From Planctobacterium sp047947135 (GTDB lineage Bacteria > Pseudomonadota > Gammaproteobacteria > Enterobacterales > Alteromonadaceae), in the NCBI GenBank assembly GCA_047947135.1, contig CP170457.1, positions 558,001 to 622,000 of the forward strand: a stretch of 64,000 bases of DNA, read 5' to 3'. Of the stretch, positions 62,796-64,000 are shown in pieces (the first letter of the stretch is position 1; each line of letters begins with the position of its first letter). The translations under genes were made by a program, and so were the position numbers. The notes under the pieces were generated by a model. The model saw only the letters and a program-made list of their open reading frames with translations, had not been told where the DNA came from and did no database searches.

Positions 62796-63848
62796 ATGAG
62801 ATTCACACTAGTATGTATTCTTCTATGTATCTGCTCTGCCCAAGCGAGTGCTCTAGACAAAGGAGACTTATTGGATTTTCAGTTTGAAAGCGAAACACTT
62901 AACGGTGTTATCAATCTACCTCAGAATAAGACGATCAAAGGCATCATTTTATTGATACATGGCTATGGCGAAACCCATGCCGTGAAGAATAATTGGTACA
63001 GTGATATCCGTTCAATCATGATTGACGCAGGTTATGGTACTTACATGTGGGATAAAATGGGTTGTGGCGACAGTACTGGTACATTTGATATCAATCAACC
63101 GGTAGCTAACAGTGCTGATGAAGCCATCGCCGCTATCACGATGTTGCAGGCTCGGAACATCCCAGGCTCAGGGAATATAGGTTTATGGGGAATCAGTAGA
63201 GCGGGATGGATCAACCCACTGATCATTAAAAAATACCAAGACATTGCCTTTTGGGTGTCAGTCAGTGGTGTAGATGGCAAAGAGAACTTCAGCTATTTAC
63301 TCGAAAAAAACCTCATCATCGATGGGGTACCGCAAAAAAAGGCCAGCTTGATTGCCTCCGAATGGCGAAGAGGAATGCAAATAGCACACAAAGGTGGCTC
63401 ATACAGTGAGTTCAAAAATGCAACGAGAAATTTAGCAAAGAATGAATTTTGGCTCAGATTTACTGAGGGAGGCTTCGGTTTCTTAACCTACCCTTTTTTA
63501 CGCTATGAATTGCGTAATGCCGTATTTGACGAAAAGTCAGGGCTGCAAGTTCATGTTGAACACTTCGAAAAACTATTAAACGACATGAATATTCCCGTGC
63601 TGGCATTATTTGGGGAGCAAGACATGAACGTAGACTGGAGAAACACCAAACGTTTGTATCAACGTACGCTTAACAAAGAATTGCTAACCATCGCGTCTTT
63701 TCCGAATTGTAACCACAGCATCTTTGAAGCCAAGACTGGCGGTTACTATGAGTTTGAGGATAGCAAACTGCCGTATAAACGTTGCGAAGGGTTTCTTGAA
63801 ACCACTGCAAAATGGCTCAAAAAACTCAAACTTGATACACGTGGTTAA
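62796..63848 (+). CDS. Exported alpha/beta hydrolase
   Basis: 350-aa hydrolase with a signal peptide of about 20 residues (cut near ASA). It has LLIHGYGETHAVKNNW, the turn MWDKMGCGDSTG, the nucleophile elbow GLWGISRAGW (GxSxxG form), the Asp in LFGEQDMNVDW and the His in FPNCNHSIFEA. This is the layout of the dienelactone hydrolase/S9-like group. Its substrate is unknown. AAGGAG lies 5 nt before the ATG at 62796; longer frames are not supported. Confidence 0.9.
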   Translation: MRFTLVCILLCICSAQASALDKGDLLDFQFESETLNGVINLPQNKTIKGIILLIHGYGETHAVKNNWYSDIRSIMIDAGYGTYMWDKMGCGDSTGTFDINQPVANSADEAIAAITMLQARNIPGSGNIGLWGISRAGWINPLIIKKYQDIAFWVSVSGVDGKENFSYLLEKNLIIDGVPQKKASLIASEWRRGMQIAHKGGSYSEFKNATRNLAKNEFWLRFTEGGFGFLTYPFLRYELRNAVFDEKSGLQVHVEHFEKLLNDMNIPVLALFGEQDMNVDWRNTKRLYQRTLNKELLTIASFPNCNHSIFEAKTGGYYEFEDSKLPYKRCEGFLETTAKWLKKLKLDTRG

Positions 63849-63877
63849 CTAAATATACATATATGGTCACTTTCGAA

Positions 63878-63949
63878 ATGGGACATATCTGGATGGGACA
63901 TACAATATCTGCACCTGAGGGACAATGATTCAGAATGAGTCATTATCCC
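63878..63949. repeat. Short direct and inverted repeats near the right edge
   Basis: ATGGGACATA occurs at 63878-63887 and 63893-63902 (15-nt period). A near-perfect dyad GGGACAATGA / TCATTATCCC spans 63919-63949. This could be a regulatory region or the end of a mobile element that continues outside the window. Confidence 0.3.
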
Positions 63950-64000
63950 AAGAGCAAGGAAAGCACTGGTGTGTACCGCAGATTCATCCTATTACCAATG
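63925..64000 (+). CDS. Unidentified open frame, 3'-partial
   Basis: An open frame of at least 25 codons starting ATG at 63925 with GAGG about 4 nt upstream, running off the window. The visible peptide has natural composition (MIQNESLSQEQ, GKHWCVPQIHP). A second overlapping frame from 63935 is also open. No family was recognised. Confidence 0.4.
   Translation, partial: MIQNESLSQEQGKHWCVPQIHPITN

Overview
The window reads as a chromosomal segment of a marine gammaproteobacterium of the order Alteromonadales (Alteromonas/Glaciecola/Aliiglaciecola-like). This is inferred from moderate GC content, enterobacterial-type housekeeping synteny (yibN-grxC-secB-gpsA; gpmI-envC-yibQ; psd-rsgA/orn; prmA-dusB-fis-purH; gmk-rpoZ-spoT-trmH), a large TonB-dependent receptor and multi-PAS chemoreceptors. 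No rRNA, phage or CRISPR was seen. Nearly all coding sequences are intact. The first gene may continue upstream of base 1, and a last open frame runs off the right edge.

Layout. 1-8.6 kb: M3 peptidase, TerC and ExoD membrane proteins, a glyoxalase-fold protein, a CpxP-like protein divergent from a CpxRA-type two-component system with a CpxR-like box between them, a lysophospholipase and trmL. 8.7-12.2 kb: a soluble chemoreceptor with six tandem PAS domains, then a 319-bp palindromic MITE-like element. 12.2-19.8 kb: gpsA, secB, grxC, a rhodanese, then gpmI, envC, a YibQ-type deacetylase, an SDR oxidoreductase and a MerC-like membrane protein behind a near-perfect Zur box. 19.8-30.2 kb: a ten-gene chemosensory operon on the minus strand (cheY-cheA-cheW-mcp-cheW-parA-STAS-cheR-cheD-cheB). 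30.8-36.2 kb: a response regulator with an unassigned C-terminal region, a glycerophosphodiesterase, an EamA transporter, psd, rsgA and orn. 36.2-36.8 kb: two tRNA-Gly genes plus a broken third copy, associated with two copies of a 75-nt four-hairpin element. 37.3-49.9 kb: TonB receptor, maoP, ilvIH, a small periplasmic protein, a propeller-like esterase, a DUF2252/PhoD pair and a histidine-kinase-like ATPase. 49.9-61.2 kb: three small overlapping genes, prmA, dusB-fis, purH, a second, shorter copy of the MITE-like element, a carboxylesterase, gmk, rpoZ, spoT, ridA and trmH. 61.3-64 kb: a solute-binding protein, an exported hydrolase and an unidentified open frame.

The most notable system is the chemosensory operon. 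Its receptor has two membrane segments and three tandem PAS domains repeating every 127 residues. Each carries a His (H304, H431, H558) and, exactly 49 residues later, a Trp (W353, W480, W607). That is the pairing and spacing I recall for the heme ligand and gas-sensing Trp of the Pseudomonas Aer2 PAS domain. The receptor ends in EWEEF, a CheR/CheB tethering pentapeptide of the Aer2 GWEEF type. The operon also holds a ParA ATPase and a STAS protein whose usual phospho-acceptor position is Ala, inserted between the second cheW and cheR. I read this as an F7-like oxygen/gas-sensing array with its own positioning module. Other points of interest are the four-hairpin element that appears to interrupt a tRNA gene, the MITE-like structured repeats, and the Zur-box-controlled MerC-like protein.
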